This document shows positions 23,274 through 31,848 of a stretch of DNA of 64,000 nt, piece after piece. Every line of letters starts with the position of its first letter. Position 1 is the stretch's first letter. Origin of the DNA: UM-FILTER-38-24 sp041663205. GTDB lineage: Bacteria > Patescibacteriota > Gracilibacteria > UBA1369 > LOWO2-01-FULL-3. Under the pieces are notes generated by a model. The model did not search any database, was not told the DNA's origin, and worked only from the letters and a program-made list of their open reading frames with translations. Where the stretch lies: positions 1 to 64,000 of the forward strand of contig JBAZQZ010000004.1 in NCBI GenBank assembly GCA_041663205.1. Reading direction: 5' to 3'. The position numbers were made by a program, and so were the translations under genes.

Positions 23274-24950
23274 ATGAACAGAATTCGTATAAAAATCACG
23301 GGGCAGAGCGGGTCGGGACTGCTGAGTGTCGGCGAAATCATTTCATCGGCGATAGGCGCGCTGAAGTACTATGTCGTGACAGATCGCGAATATCCTTCTT
23401 TGATAAAAGGCGGACAGTCTTGCTACATTATAAATGTTAGCGATAAGCCGATTTTTTCTCTTTCGGATGGAGAAGATATTTTGGTAAAAATAGAAAAAGA
23501 AAGTGAAATTTTGAAAAACGGCGTGAAAATTTTTGGCGGAGATGCAACAAAAATGGCTTTGGAGTGCGGTGGAAGCGCGATTATGCAAAATATGGTTTTG
23601 ACCGGAATGGTTTGGAAAATTTTAGGATTCGGGCTTGATGCTCTTGAAAAAGAGTTGAAAGCAAAATTCGGGAATGTGGCAAAAGAGATGATTTTGAAAA
23701 ATTTGGAATGCCTGAAAAAGGGCTATGAGAGCGTTGAAACGGAGGATGGTTTTTGGAATTTGAAAGTTTCGGGAGGAGGTACGAGAGAAAATATTTTGAT
23801 GGACGGAAGTCGCGCGGTTGCGCTGGGGGCTGTCGCTTGCGGGGTTCGCGCGTATTTCGGATATCCGATGAGTCCGGCCAGTAATGTTTTGACATATTTG
23901 GCTGAGATGAGCGGGAAAACCGACATGGTCGTAAAACAGGCGGAGGATGAAATCACGGCTGTTCAGATGTCGCTTGGGGCGATGTATATGGGGGCGCGCG
24001 CGTTTACGGCGACCTCGGGAGGAGGATATGATTTGATGACGGAGACCGTTTCGCTTGCCGGAATTATGGAAAATCCGCTTGTGGTTTTGATAGGACAGAG
24101 GCCGGGGCCGGGGACGGGACTGCCGACTTGGACGGCGCAGGGAGATTTGAATTTGGCGATGCATTCTTCGCACGGCGAATTTCCAAGAGCTGTTATAGGG
24201 CTTGGGGACGCCGAGGATTCTTTTAGACTTATGGCGGAGGCTTTTAATTTCGCGGAAAAATTTCAAACTCCGGTGATTGTTCTTTCGGAAAAAAATATTT
24301 TGGAGGGGAAGATTTCCGTTTCGCGAAAAGTTTTTGAAGAAAAATTGAAGATTGAAAGAGGGCTTAGAGAGGGCGTGATTGATGGCGAGATGAGACGAGG
24401 CGAGCGTTATAAAATCACCGAGAGCGGAGTTTCTCCGAGATGGATTCCGGGAGAGGGAAATGAATATTATTTTGCAAACGGCGATGAACATTGCGAAAAC
24501 GGCGATGACACCGAGGACAGCGAAAAAGTTCGCGAAATGTATGAAAAAAGAATGAGAAAATTCTCGGCGATGAAGGAAGAGATTCCCGCGCCGGAAATTT
24601 TCGGAGTAAAAAAAGATGCGGATATTTCTTTTGTCGGATGGGGTGGCACGAAAAACGTCATGAGAGATATTATTGATCTGTATGCGGAGAAAGGCGTGAA
24701 GGTCAATTTTTTGCATTACAGTTTTGTGTGGCCGATTGAAGAAAAAGCGGTGAAAGATTTTTTTGCCGACAATAAAAATGTGAATTTGATTGAGGGAAAT
24801 TATTTGGGACAGTTCGGGAATCTTTTGGAGACAGGGTGCGGGGTGAAGTTTAAAAATCGTTTGCTGAAATTTGACGGACGACCGTTTTTTGTTGAGGACT
24901 TAACAAAATTCATAGATAAAAATTTAAAAAATCGCGCGAATGGAAAATAA
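23274..24950 (+). CDS. 2-oxoacid:ferredoxin oxidoreductase, fused gamma-alpha subunit
   Basis: 558 residues. Residues 1-165 are the gamma domain (IRIKITGQSGSGLLSVGEIIS, YPSLIKGGQSCY); residues about 180-558 are the alpha (pyrimidine-binding) part, with GVRAYFGYPMSPASNVLTYL, the VVKQAEDEITAVQMSLGA segment, TATSGGGYDLMTE and IGQRPGPGTGLPTWTAQGDL. This is the KorA-type arrangement. With the beta subunit it would oxidise a 2-oxoacid to acyl-CoA and CO2 and reduce ferredoxin. Substrate (2-oxoglutarate, pyruvate or branched) is undecided. Overlaps the beta gene by 11 bp. Confidence 0.93.
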   Translation: MNRIRIKITGQSGSGLLSVGEIISSAIGALKYYVVTDREYPSLIKGGQSCYIINVSDKPIFSLSDGEDILVKIEKESEILKNGVKIFGGDATKMALECGGSAIMQNMVLTGMVWKILGFGLDALEKELKAKFGNVAKEMILKNLECLKKGYESVETEDGFWNLKVSGGGTRENILMDGSRAVALGAVACGVRAYFGYPMSPASNVLTYLAEMSGKTDMVVKQAEDEITAVQMSLGAMYMGARAFTATSGGGYDLMTETVSLAGIMENPLVVLIGQRPGPGTGLPTWTAQGDLNLAMHSSHGEFPRAVIGLGDAEDSFRLMAEAFNFAEKFQTPVIVLSEKNILEGKISVSRKVFEEKLKIERGLREGVIDGEMRRGERYKITESGVSPRWIPGEGNEYYFANGDEHCENGDDTEDSEKVREMYEKRMRKFSAMKEEIPAPEIFGVKKDADISFVGWGGTKNVMRDIIDLYAEKGVKVNFLHYSFVWPIEEKAVKDFFADNKNVNLIEGNYLGQFGNLLETGCGVKFKNRLLKFDGRPFFVEDLTKFIDKNLKNRANGK

Positions 24951-25794
24951 ATTTTTGAAAAATTTTGGAATTAAAAATGTACCGACGTGGTGTCCGGGAT
25001 GCGGAAATTTTATGATTCAATCGGCTCTAAAAAATGCTTTGGTTTCGGAGGGATTTTCGCCGAAAAATACCGTGATGGTTTTTGACGTCGGATGTAACGG
25101 AAACGGCGCGGATAAAATTGAAGGAAATACAGTTCATGGCTTGCACGGGCGCGCAATTTCACTTGCGGCCGGCGCGGCGATTGCGAATTCTGGCATGAAA
25201 GTTATCGCTTCTTCGGGTGATGGTGCGACTTTCAGCGAGGGCCCGGGACATTTGATTCATGCCATTAGAAATAATTATCCGATGATTTTTATTTTGCATA
25301 ATAATGAAAATTACGGGCTGACGACCGGGCAGGCTTCCGCGCTGACAAAAAAAGGCGCGAAGATGAATGCAAGTCCCGACGGCGTTTATCTTGAGCCGAT
25401 AAATGCGATGAGGTTTGTTTTGAGTTTGCATCCGTCATTTGCGGCGAGGACTTTTTCGGGAGATATCGCGCATATGACTGCGATTTTCAAGGAAGCTCTC
25501 AAGCACGATGGGTTCGCTTTCGTGGAGGTTTTGCAAAGTTGTCCGACATATAATCGCGCGACGCCGGAAAGCTGGTATAAAGAGCGCGTTAAATATCTTA
25601 AAGAAGATCATGATGCGAGTGATATTTTGGCCGCCGGAAGGCTCGCGGACGACTTGGAAAAAGAAATTTATTTGGGAATTTTTTATAAAGATTCTTCGCG
25701 TGAAAGTTTTTTGAAGATGATCCCGAACAGGAAGAATGTGAAAACCGTGTTGAAAGATGAGGTAAAGGGGTATAATGCGGTGGAGTATTTATAA
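24940..25794 (+). CDS. 2-oxoacid:ferredoxin oxidoreductase, beta subunit
   Basis: 284 residues. Thiamine-diphosphate site: SSGDGATFSEGPGHLIHAIRNN (GDG...N pattern) followed by NNENYGLTTGQ. The VPTWCPGCGNF motif near residue 15 and later CNGNG and CPTYN Cys are the ligands of the 4Fe-4S cluster in two-subunit enzymes. Coupled to the alpha gene. No separate ferredoxin-type delta subunit is found next to it, so this is the KorAB-like form. Confidence 0.94.
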   Translation: MENKFLKNFGIKNVPTWCPGCGNFMIQSALKNALVSEGFSPKNTVMVFDVGCNGNGADKIEGNTVHGLHGRAISLAAGAAIANSGMKVIASSGDGATFSEGPGHLIHAIRNNYPMIFILHNNENYGLTTGQASALTKKGAKMNASPDGVYLEPINAMRFVLSLHPSFAARTFSGDIAHMTAIFKEALKHDGFAFVEVLQSCPTYNRATPESWYKERVKYLKEDHDASDILAAGRLADDLEKEIYLGIFYKDSSRESFLKMIPNRKNVKTVLKDEVKGYNAVEYL

Positions 25795-25801
25795 AAATTT
25801 T

Positions 25802-26335
25802 ATGGGACTGCAAAGGGCATCAGACACTAGGATTACACGAATGGATAAGAACGGAGAGGTTGCCAAGAGGACGGCCGCTTTATCTGAGTTGTCTGATCCC
25901 GGCGTTCTTGGCATGGATTTGTCTACTCTTTTTGGTGGCGTGCGGGCAGTCTTTCATCGGGCTATTTCGGGTGTTTTTGGAGAGAGCGTTCGAGTTTCAC
26001 CTATAACGACCGTTCCGAAAAAGTGGGAGTCCGAGGAGGATAAAAGACAATGGGTCGTTGCTTTTTTGCCTTATTGGCGTGACGTTGAAGCCAATCTTCC
26101 TAAGACCAAGGAAAGACCGATGATGTCTGCGAGGGGAACGACGGACACGGACAGGGCGAATTTTGAGAAGAGTGTTTTGGAGGCGTTATATGCTGTTTTT
26201 GGTCTGACGGTTGATGCGAAAACTCCATATTCCGAGGGGATGAGAGCCAAGGTTAAAGCTGAGCTTGGCGCTTTGTTTGGCCCCCAAATTTTCAGTCAGG
26301 TGCCGCAATTTTTGACAGGAGAAAATTTGCAGTAG
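25802..26335 (+). CDS. Unplaced soluble protein
   Basis: 177 residues from the ATG 8 nt after the beta-subunit stop (an alternative start is the Met at 25841). Charged, mostly helical, no signal peptide; contains RFPLYWRDVE-like and ARGTTDTDRANFEKSVLEALYAVFG segments without known motif. Its last 44 bp overlap the convergent queG gene. May be translated from the korAB transcript. Function unknown. Confidence 0.6.
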   Translation: MGLQRASDTRITRMDKNGEVAKRTAALSELSDPGVLGMDLSTLFGGVRAVFHRAISGVFGESVRVSPITTVPKKWESEEDKRQWVVAFLPYWRDVEANLPKTKERPMMSARGTTDTDRANFEKSVLEALYAVFGLTVDAKTPYSEGMRAKVKAELGALFGPQIFSQVPQFLTGENLQ

Positions 26336-27401
26336 ATTTGAGTTTTTTTAATTTGGCACGCATGAGGGGAGAGCCGGCGAATAGGTTTAAAAATTCTTTG
26401 TCTGATTTTATTGCGAGGAGTTTTTTGAGCGAGATTTTGTCGCCGGCGAGGGGTTTGAGGAATTCGGGGTGGGGCGTTATTTTTTGTTTTGCGATGTTGT
26501 GAGGGCAGACTTCTTGGCAGATGTCACAGCCGAAAATTCTTTTTGTTTTTTTGATGGCGTTGGCGATTTTGGCGGGGATGCGGTTTTTATTTTCTATCGT
26601 GTGATAGGCGATGCATTTTCGCGCATCAATGATTCCGGGGGCGATGATGGCTTTTGTAGGGCAGGAATCAATACAACGTGTGCATGTGCCGCAAGGGGAA
26701 AAATTTTGAGTGGAATAAAGTGAAGATGCCCTCTCGCAACAGGTTGTGCAATTTGCCGATTCTAACATGTACGAATCGGCAAATTTGAGCCGATGCTTGA
26801 TCGGCTCAAAAGCACAACGAGCTGTTGCTCGAGTACATCTTCCCTTTCCTTCCACCTCAATATTGCCATTGCGGCACAGATCCACAGTTGTAATAATTTC
26901 TGATAAAAAGATCCAGGAGCCGAAAGTTTTTGTGATGATGCATCCGTTTTTGCCGATGTGGCCGATTTGGCAAGTTTCGGCGAAGGCGCGTTCCAAAATC
27001 GGACCGGTGTCGACGTAGGATTTTGTAAAATCATTCGGGAAAAGTTTTTTGATAAAATCTTCCAGTTGTTTTAATTTTTTGCCGATGATTTTATGATAAT
27101 CGCGACCGTAGGCATAGCGGGCGATGATGCCGAAATTTTCATTTTTGTTGTCGTTTTTTTGGGGGTGAAAATAGTTTACTCCGAGGACAATTACCGTGCG
27201 TGCTTTTTTTAAAATTTTTGTAAGATTTTTTCTTTGCGCGGATTTTTCCATGTACGACATGTTCGCGTGGTTGCCTTCTTTAAGCCATTTTTCGTATGCG
27301 TTGAAATATTTTTTATCAAGTTGTGCCGGAGAAAATCCGATCAAGTCAAAACCGAGAGTTTTTGCAAAATTTTCTATTTCGGCGCGAAAATTTTTGTCCA
27401 T
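26292..27401 (-). CDS. queG: Epoxyqueuosine reductase QueG with an inserted segment
   Basis: 369 residues from MDKNFRAEIENFAKTLGFD. QueG performs the last step of queuosine synthesis in tRNA, using cobalamin and two 4Fe-4S clusters. Seen: IIARYAYGRDYHKIIGKKLKQLEDF (cobalamin-side motif), YVDTGPILERAFAE (catalytic Asp region), CGTCTRCIDSCPTKAI and CDICQEVCPHN (cluster ligands). Odd: between the conserved IITTVDL and CGTC, where E. coli QueG has about 14 residues, this protein has about 61, rich in Cys and Arg, encoded by a large inverted repeat (26673-26891) that keeps the frame. The insertion would sit on a surface loop before the first cluster. Cobalamin need fits with pduO nearby. Confidence 0.93.
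   Translation of the reverse strand: MDKNFRAEIENFAKTLGFDLIGFSPAQLDKKYFNAYEKWLKEGNHANMSYMEKSAQRKNLTKILKKARTVIVLGVNYFHPQKNDNKNENFGIIARYAYGRDYHKIIGKKLKQLEDFIKKLFPNDFTKSYVDTGPILERAFAETCQIGHIGKNGCIITKTFGSWIFLSEIITTVDLCRNGNIEVEGKGRCTRATARCAFEPIKHRLKFADSYMLESANCTTCCERASSLYSTQNFSPCGTCTRCIDSCPTKAIIAPGIIDARKCIAYHTIENKNRIPAKIANAIKKTKRIFGCDICQEVCPHNIAKQKITPHPEFLKPLAGDKISLKKLLAIKSDKEFLNLFAGSPLMRAKLKKLKSTANFLLSKIAAPD
26673..26891. repeat. Large imperfect inverted repeat inside queG, with two inner hairpins
   Basis: Outer arms pair over most of their length: ACAAC..GTTGT at the ends, GTGCCGCAA (26686-26694) with TTGCGGCAC (26869-26877), GTGGAA (26710-26715) with TTCCAC (26850-26855), GAAGATG (26722-26728) with CATCTTC (26836-26842), GCAACAG (26736-26742) with CTGTTGC (26822-26828), and GTTGTGC with GCACAAC inside. 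The centre holds two perfect hairpins: ATTTGCCGATTC/GAATCGGCAAAT (26751-26762 and 26773-26784, 12 bp) and TTTGAGCCGA/TCGGCTCAAA (26784-26793 and 26801-26810, 10 bp). The shape is a three-way junction. No stop arises in the queG frame. Confidence 0.85.
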
Positions 27402-27512
27402 ATTGCTATGCTCCAACATTGGGATTGTTTTTGCAATGAATTTTTGTTTTATCCGCTTTTCTTTAATTTTTAAAATGCTAACATTTACTCCTTTATAAAG
27501 AAAAATTTATTG

Positions 27513-28523
27513 ATGGAGCAAATTTCCGAACAATTACAGTTGGAGTTTAATAAAGCAAAACGAGTTTTTGCCGATGCGCAAAAAATTTGCATTATTTCGC
27601 ATAGAAGTCCGGACGGGGATGCGGTCGGAAGTAATCTTGCCCTACGATTTGGGCTTGAGAATGCGGGAAAAACTGTCGTGAGCGCGTGCGTCGACAAAGT
27701 TCCGGAGAACAGTATTTTTTTAAAAAAGGCCGACAGTTTTGTGCAAGATTTTAATTACGAAGATTTTGATTGCATTGTCAGCGTGGATTGCGGTGACATT
27801 AAACTTGTAAAATTTCATGAAACTAAACCTGAGATTTTTAGCGGAGAGAAGCCGTTTGTAAATTTTGATCATCATGAATCAAACAATTATTTCGGGACGA
27901 TAAATCCCGTTGATCCGCATGCGGCGGCGACGTGTGTGATTATTTATAAATTTTTCAAGTTTTGCGAATGGCCGATAACGATAGATGTCGCGAATGCGCT
28001 TTTGCACGGCATTTATTTTGATACAGGCGGGATGATTCACAGCAACGCGACCGCGGAAGTTTTTCGGATTGCGGGGGAATTGATGCTTCGGGGCGCGGAC
28101 ATACAAAAAATTTCGAAGGAACTTTTTCATACGACTCCGGTGAATAAACTTCGTTTGTGGGGCAGAATTTTGGAAAGGACTTATGTGAATGAGGACGGCG
28201 TGACGATTTCGGCGGCGGGCGCGAGCGATTATATGGCTTGCGGAGCGACTTCGCATGACACCGGCGGGGTGATTGATTATTTGAATTGCGTGCCGGACTC
28301 TAAATATTGCATACTTTTGAGCGAGGACGAAAAGGGCATAGTGAAGGGCTCTTTGAGGACACAACGAAACGACGTGAATTTGTCCGAAGTTGCGAAAAAA
28401 TGGGGTGGCGGCGGTCATCCGAAAGCCAGCGGGTTTGGGATTACGGGAAAACTCCAGCCTGTTTTTTCATGGAAAGTTGTTGATACCGGCGGGGATGCGC
28501 ACGGGGAAGAGACGAGGTTTTAG
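27513..28523 (+). CDS. DHH-family phosphoesterase, NrnA-like
   Basis: 336 residues. DHH domain: IISHRSPDGDAVGSNLALRF (motif I), VSVDCGD (II), VNFDHHESNNYFGTIN (DHH, III) and a GIYFDTGG (IV) acid. DHHA1 domain ends with KKWGGGGHPKASGFGI. This is the NrnA plan: degrades short oligoribonucleotides and pAp. The ATG at 27513 follows an in-frame TTG at 27510; I took the ATG. Confidence 0.93.
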   Translation: MEQISEQLQLEFNKAKRVFADAQKICIISHRSPDGDAVGSNLALRFGLENAGKTVVSACVDKVPENSIFLKKADSFVQDFNYEDFDCIVSVDCGDIKLVKFHETKPEIFSGEKPFVNFDHHESNNYFGTINPVDPHAAATCVIIYKFFKFCEWPITIDVANALLHGIYFDTGGMIHSNATAEVFRIAGELMLRGADIQKISKELFHTTPVNKLRLWGRILERTYVNEDGVTISAAGASDYMACGATSHDTGGVIDYLNCVPDSKYCILLSEDEKGIVKGSLRTQRNDVNLSEVAKKWGGGGHPKASGFGITGKLQPVFSWKVVDTGGDAHGEETRF

Positions 28524-28858
28524 AGGGAGGTTTTTAACAGCTCTGCCGAGATATTATCAAAGTGATATTTGAGTTCGTTTTCGCTGATACTTTCGTTTTC
28601 CGATTTTGCGTAAATGCACAGGGGGACCAGCAAATCTTTTTTTAAATATAAAAATATATACGACCTGAATCCTCCTGATTTTCCTTTATTTTGATCGCTA
28701 CTTTTTATTCTTAATTTGTAAATTGAGTGTCCTATGTAAACTTCGTTTTTTAAATTTAAATTTTCCAGTTTTTGCAAAATATCGTCTTTTACTTTCGGAT
28801 ATTTTTTCTTTAATTTTCTGAGTTGATTTTTGAAATGTTCGGCAAAAAATATTTTCAT
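28520..28858 (-). CDS. RelE/ParE-type toxin
   Basis: 112 residues, basic. The start MKIFFAEHFKNQLRKLKKKYPKVKDDILQKLENL and the central IYKLRIKSSDQNKGKSGGFRSYIFLYLKKDLLVPLCIYAKSE segment fit RelE-superfamily mRNA interferases or ParE-like toxins (a two-helix start followed by a sheet with basic residues). The antitoxin gene ends 10 bp upstream on the same strand. Stops 4 bp within the convergent nrnA end. Confidence 0.82.
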   Translation of the reverse strand: MKIFFAEHFKNQLRKLKKKYPKVKDDILQKLENLNLKNEVYIGHSIYKLRIKSSDQNKGKSGGFRSYIFLYLKKDLLVPLCIYAKSENESISENELKYHFDNISAELLKTSL

Positions 28859-28868
28859 AACCGGAGTT

Positions 28869-29099
28869 TTAGATGTCTTTAAGCTGTTCTTTTGCGGATT
28901 TTAATTTTGATGTGTCCACCTTATCCAAAAGTTTTGTTAAGGTGTTTATGGAGTCGTCCAGTGAATTTTTTTTCGTAAGAAAATAATACTTGATAAGAAA
29001 AGTGAATGTTGATGTCCTGTTTCCAAGACCTTCACTCTCTTTTATCAAGTCCAGTTCTTGTGGGATTTTTTCATCCACTTTCAAAAGTATTGTTTTCAT
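28869..29099 (-). CDS. Antitoxin of the RelE-type pair
   Basis: 76 residues from MKTILLKVDEKIPQELD (a Met five codons earlier, at 29114, is also possible). An N-terminal ribbon and helix-helix pattern suggests a ribbon-helix-helix DNA-binding domain; the C-terminal LTKLLDKVDTSKLKSAKEQLKDI would wrap the toxin. The first gene of the pair, as usual. Its ending EQLKDI and its YYF/KFYKY-type helix resemble the orphan gene at 36725-36967. Confidence 0.7.
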   Translation of the reverse strand: MKTILLKVDEKIPQELDLIKESEGLGNRTSTFTFLIKYYFLTKKNSLDDSINTLTKLLDKVDTSKLKSAKEQLKDI

Positions 29100-29236
29100 C
29101 GGCGTTAAATACATAATATTTATATATTAATTATATATTTTTTATTATTGGCGTGCAAGATTTGTTTTTTTTGCGGGAAACTTTTGGCAGTATATTCGGG
29201 GGAGATTAAATTTTTATTAAATATAACAAACAGGGC

Positions 29237-29265
29237 TTGACATACCTCTGTTTTTGTTTTAGCAT
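29237..29265 (+). promoter_or_regulatory. Promoter upstream of the HATPase gene
   Basis: TTGACA (29237-29242), 17 bp, TAGCAT (29260-29265). Predicted start near 29272, about 16 nt before the ATG at 29288. An A/T-rich TTAAATTTTTATTAAAT word like that in the 51-bp repeats lies about 25 bp upstream. Confidence 0.6.
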
Positions 29266-29287
29266 GTTTACTATTTTTAAAAATATT

Positions 29288-30763
29288 ATGGCAATTGACG
29301 TATCGAAAGATTCTGCGTGCGAGGATCCTGATGATCTGAAAAAGATGCTTGCTAATCCTGAAATTCGGGCTTTTGCCGAGAGATTGGTAAGAGCTTCGAC
29401 CTTTGATGAGATGCATTTATCATTGCAGGAGAAGGATGCTTCTTTTTTGGAGGAATTGCAACGGGCTAAAGGCTATCAAAGTAATCCGGATTTGTACCTT
29501 GCGGCATTACATAGGGTGTCCACTGCGACGCGTTTGGATAGGCTTATAGAGTATTTTTCTTCTCCGGAACTTGAAAATCTTTTTCATGAGTTGGAGGAGC
29601 GGTTCGGAGAAAATTCTTCCGAAAAAACTGATTTTTCTCAAGAGGCCTCGCGCAGGGCTTTTGAATTAGTGGACACTTTTGGGGTTTTGGTTAAGTCTTT
29701 GGCCTTTTTTGGTTTTGACAGAGCCAGCCCGGCCCTTGCAGAAGGAAAATCTCCCCTAAGAGCGCCTTTTGACGGGATTAATGTCCAAAATCCAATATGG
29801 CAAACAGGGCTTGAGGTTTCTGAAAATTTTGGGCATGCGATTGAGCATCTCATTCAGGGAATGCTTTTTATGAATGATGTTTCTTTAATTTTTTATTATT
29901 CTGGGGCTACTCATTTGAGAAGGAAAAAACAAACTTATGCAAGGCTTAAAACGTATTTTATAGATACTTTGCCTGCGGTTTCTGCTGTCTTGAGAAATTT
30001 CAAGAGGACTCTTTTGAAAGAAAGAGGGGCGGAAGATGTTCGTACCGATGATGTTGTTTCTCCGTTGCATGATTTGTTGAAAGTTAGATTTGGACCGGAC
30101 TGGCACATGCCTAAATTTCCTGTGGACTTGCGTAAAAATCCCGATGTCTCGCTGAAAAATGCGGACAGTGACGCTCTTTTGGTGGCTTTGTGGGAAATTG
30201 TAAAAAATGCGTTTCGCGAGAACAAGGTTTCCTTGGAAAAGTTGCGAGAATGTTTGGACAAGGGAAAACCTTATTTGACTGTAAAAACGGGGGAGGCTGT
30301 TTTGAGAGGGAGGGAAGTTATTGTTTTTGAAATTACGGATAATGGGACTAGGATAAATATTCCGGCATTGATAGAAAAAATAGAGGAGATGGGAAGTACG
30401 CTTAGGGGGTGGCAATCCAGAGACGTAACTTTCGGACAAATTTTGGATTTTTTGTCTTTGCGCAGAGTGTCTATTCCTTTGAAAGGAGCTGACGGGAAAG
30501 AGGGAAAAATGTCCACTGGGGTCGGGCTTCATTCTGCCAGACGAATAATTCAAGAGCACAATGGAGAACTTTTTCCTGTAAATTTGGAGAATGGTGTTTC
30601 TTTTTTGGTCGTGATGCCAAAAGAAGGGCAAAATGCGGATTTTGCTGTTTCCGATTTAAAAATTTCCGGCGCGGAGTGCGCAGAGGTTTCAGGGATTGTT
30701 CAGGAAATGAGGAGCGGGATGATGGCGGCGGGGTTGGTTGACGGAAATGCGGGTATTGTTTAG
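29288..30763 (+). CDS. Orphan histidine-kinase-type ATPase domain protein
   Basis: 491 residues from MAIDVSKDSACEDPDDL. Residues about 285-465 fit a GHKL ATPase: N-box LLVALWEIVKNAFRE, G1 box VFEITDNGTRI, and G2 box STGVGLHSARRIIQEHNGEL, followed by GVSFLVVMP. The N-terminal 280 residues are helical and contain a possible dimerisation helix pair (HAIEHLIQGMLF is the only His region near the expected place), but no clear H-box. There is no membrane segment. It may be a histidine kinase partner of the response regulator at 43790 or a different ATPase. The next gene (29 bp on) encodes an exported protein. Confidence 0.7.
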   Translation: MAIDVSKDSACEDPDDLKKMLANPEIRAFAERLVRASTFDEMHLSLQEKDASFLEELQRAKGYQSNPDLYLAALHRVSTATRLDRLIEYFSSPELENLFHELEERFGENSSEKTDFSQEASRRAFELVDTFGVLVKSLAFFGFDRASPALAEGKSPLRAPFDGINVQNPIWQTGLEVSENFGHAIEHLIQGMLFMNDVSLIFYYSGATHLRRKKQTYARLKTYFIDTLPAVSAVLRNFKRTLLKERGAEDVRTDDVVSPLHDLLKVRFGPDWHMPKFPVDLRKNPDVSLKNADSDALLVALWEIVKNAFRENKVSLEKLRECLDKGKPYLTVKTGEAVLRGREVIVFEITDNGTRINIPALIEKIEEMGSTLRGWQSRDVTFGQILDFLSLRRVSIPLKGADGKEGKMSTGVGLHSARRIIQEHNGELFPVNLENGVSFLVVMPKEGQNADFAVSDLKISGAECAEVSGIVQEMRSGMMAAGLVDGNAGIV

Positions 30764-30791
30764 AATTGTTTACCATTAATAAATTTTATTT

Positions 30792-31784
30792 ATGAATAAT
30801 TTACAGGAAAGGTTTGAGGGAAGCGATCAAAGGGTTGACGGGGCAAATAGGGGTGGTGGTGACAAGGGTTCTGAAAGTGTTCAGGACAGACGTGCGTTTT
30901 TGAAGAGACTTGCGAGTATTGGGCTTGTCGGAGCCGTAGCTACAATTCCCGGATGCGACTATATAATTGACCAAATTCCTGTTTTGAAAGGAGAAGAAGA
31001 GGCCCTCCGTGCCGCCGAGGCTCTCCGTGCCAGAGAGGCGCTCTGTCCCAGCGAGGCTCCCCTGCCTCCCAATGAAACTCATTATGGTCCCGAGGCAATG
31101 GAGGAGGCCTTAAAAACAATTCCCGAAAGGCCGCCTTTGTTTTTGCAGGACTTGATTCTTTCCCCTGACGGAAGGCTAAAAGAGGATTTTGTACAGATAA
31201 TGATAAAATTTTTTGCGGAGGAAATGAATATCCCTGAAAGTGAAATTTGCGTAGAAGAAGGAGAAGAACTTGATCCTGAAATCGTGTTCACCACTTGTAA
31301 GTTTGTGAAATTAACTCTTGATGGGAATGTTCTTTTTTCGGCTTATACTCCTTTGAATATTGATGGATTACGTTTTTTCCATTTATCTCTGCCTTCTCAC
31401 AAGGAGACGTTCTCTTATAGATCTTATCCTGAGAGTGACGGACAAAAGGGCGGGGCTGACACAACGCAGGGATGCGGAGGGGATGATTATAGTTTTGAAA
31501 GAGAGGAGGTCGTGGCGTCTCCCGATTCACCTGATTTGAGCAGGTATTTTAGGGAAATTTATTCTGCAATAGGAAATGATGGAGGCTGGCTTGTTTTTGG
31601 AGAAAAAGATGGAAATACGGAAAGAGTTTTGAGGGTTAGCTATACCCGCCCTTTGTCCGCACTTGGAGGAGGAACACAGGGTAATCCTACGCCTCAAATT
31701 TATTATCCTTCCGCTGAAGCCAAGGAAATTTATGATGCATATAAGCAGACTCTTCGGGACTGGGATAATAGTCGCGAGCCGTAG
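30792..31784 (+). CDS. Tat-like exported protein, unplaced
   Basis: 330 residues. After a polar start, DRRAFLKRLASIGLVGAVATIPGC (residues about 32-55) combines a twin-arginine motif (RRxFLK) with a hydrophobic stretch and a Cys that could be a lipidation site, although Pro at -2 is unusual. An Ala/Glu-rich repeat follows (EEALRAAEALRAREAL), then a globular domain with no recognised motif. Probably co-transcribed with the HATPase gene. Export via Tat would suggest folding in the cytoplasm, but no tat genes are in the window. Confidence 0.6.
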   Translation: MNNLQERFEGSDQRVDGANRGGGDKGSESVQDRRAFLKRLASIGLVGAVATIPGCDYIIDQIPVLKGEEEALRAAEALRAREALCPSEAPLPPNETHYGPEAMEEALKTIPERPPLFLQDLILSPDGRLKEDFVQIMIKFFAEEMNIPESEICVEEGEELDPEIVFTTCKFVKLTLDGNVLFSAYTPLNIDGLRFFHLSLPSHKETFSYRSYPESDGQKGGADTTQGCGGDDYSFEREEVVASPDSPDLSRYFREIYSAIGNDGGWLVFGEKDGNTERVLRVSYTRPLSALGGGTQGNPTPQIYYPSAEAKEIYDAYKQTLRDWDNSREP

Positions 31785-31811
31785 CCTCAGGGCTTTTATT
31801 CAATCTTTTTG

Positions 31812-31848
31812 TTGACCTTGAAGGGATTTTTGCGTAGAATTTACGCAA
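31812..31848 (+). promoter_or_regulatory. carB promoter with palindrome over the -10 box
   Basis: TTGACC (31812-31817), 17 bp, TAGAAT (31835-31840), ATG at 31849: start of transcription predicted at 31847 +/- 1, so leaderless. TTGCGTA (31830-31836) and TACGCAA (31842-31848) form a perfect 7-bp inverted repeat with 5-nt spacer that covers the -10 box, a good operator position. Confidence 0.65.

Noticed and set aside
23622..24716. Long open frame antisense to the 2-oxoacid oxidoreductase alpha gene (364 codons)
   Set aside because: Fully covered by a gene with clear motifs; no start context or recognisable product.
26469..26723. Plus-strand frame inside queG (84 codons)
   Set aside because: It mirrors the conserved cluster-binding segment because of the inverted repeat, with no start context; not a gene.
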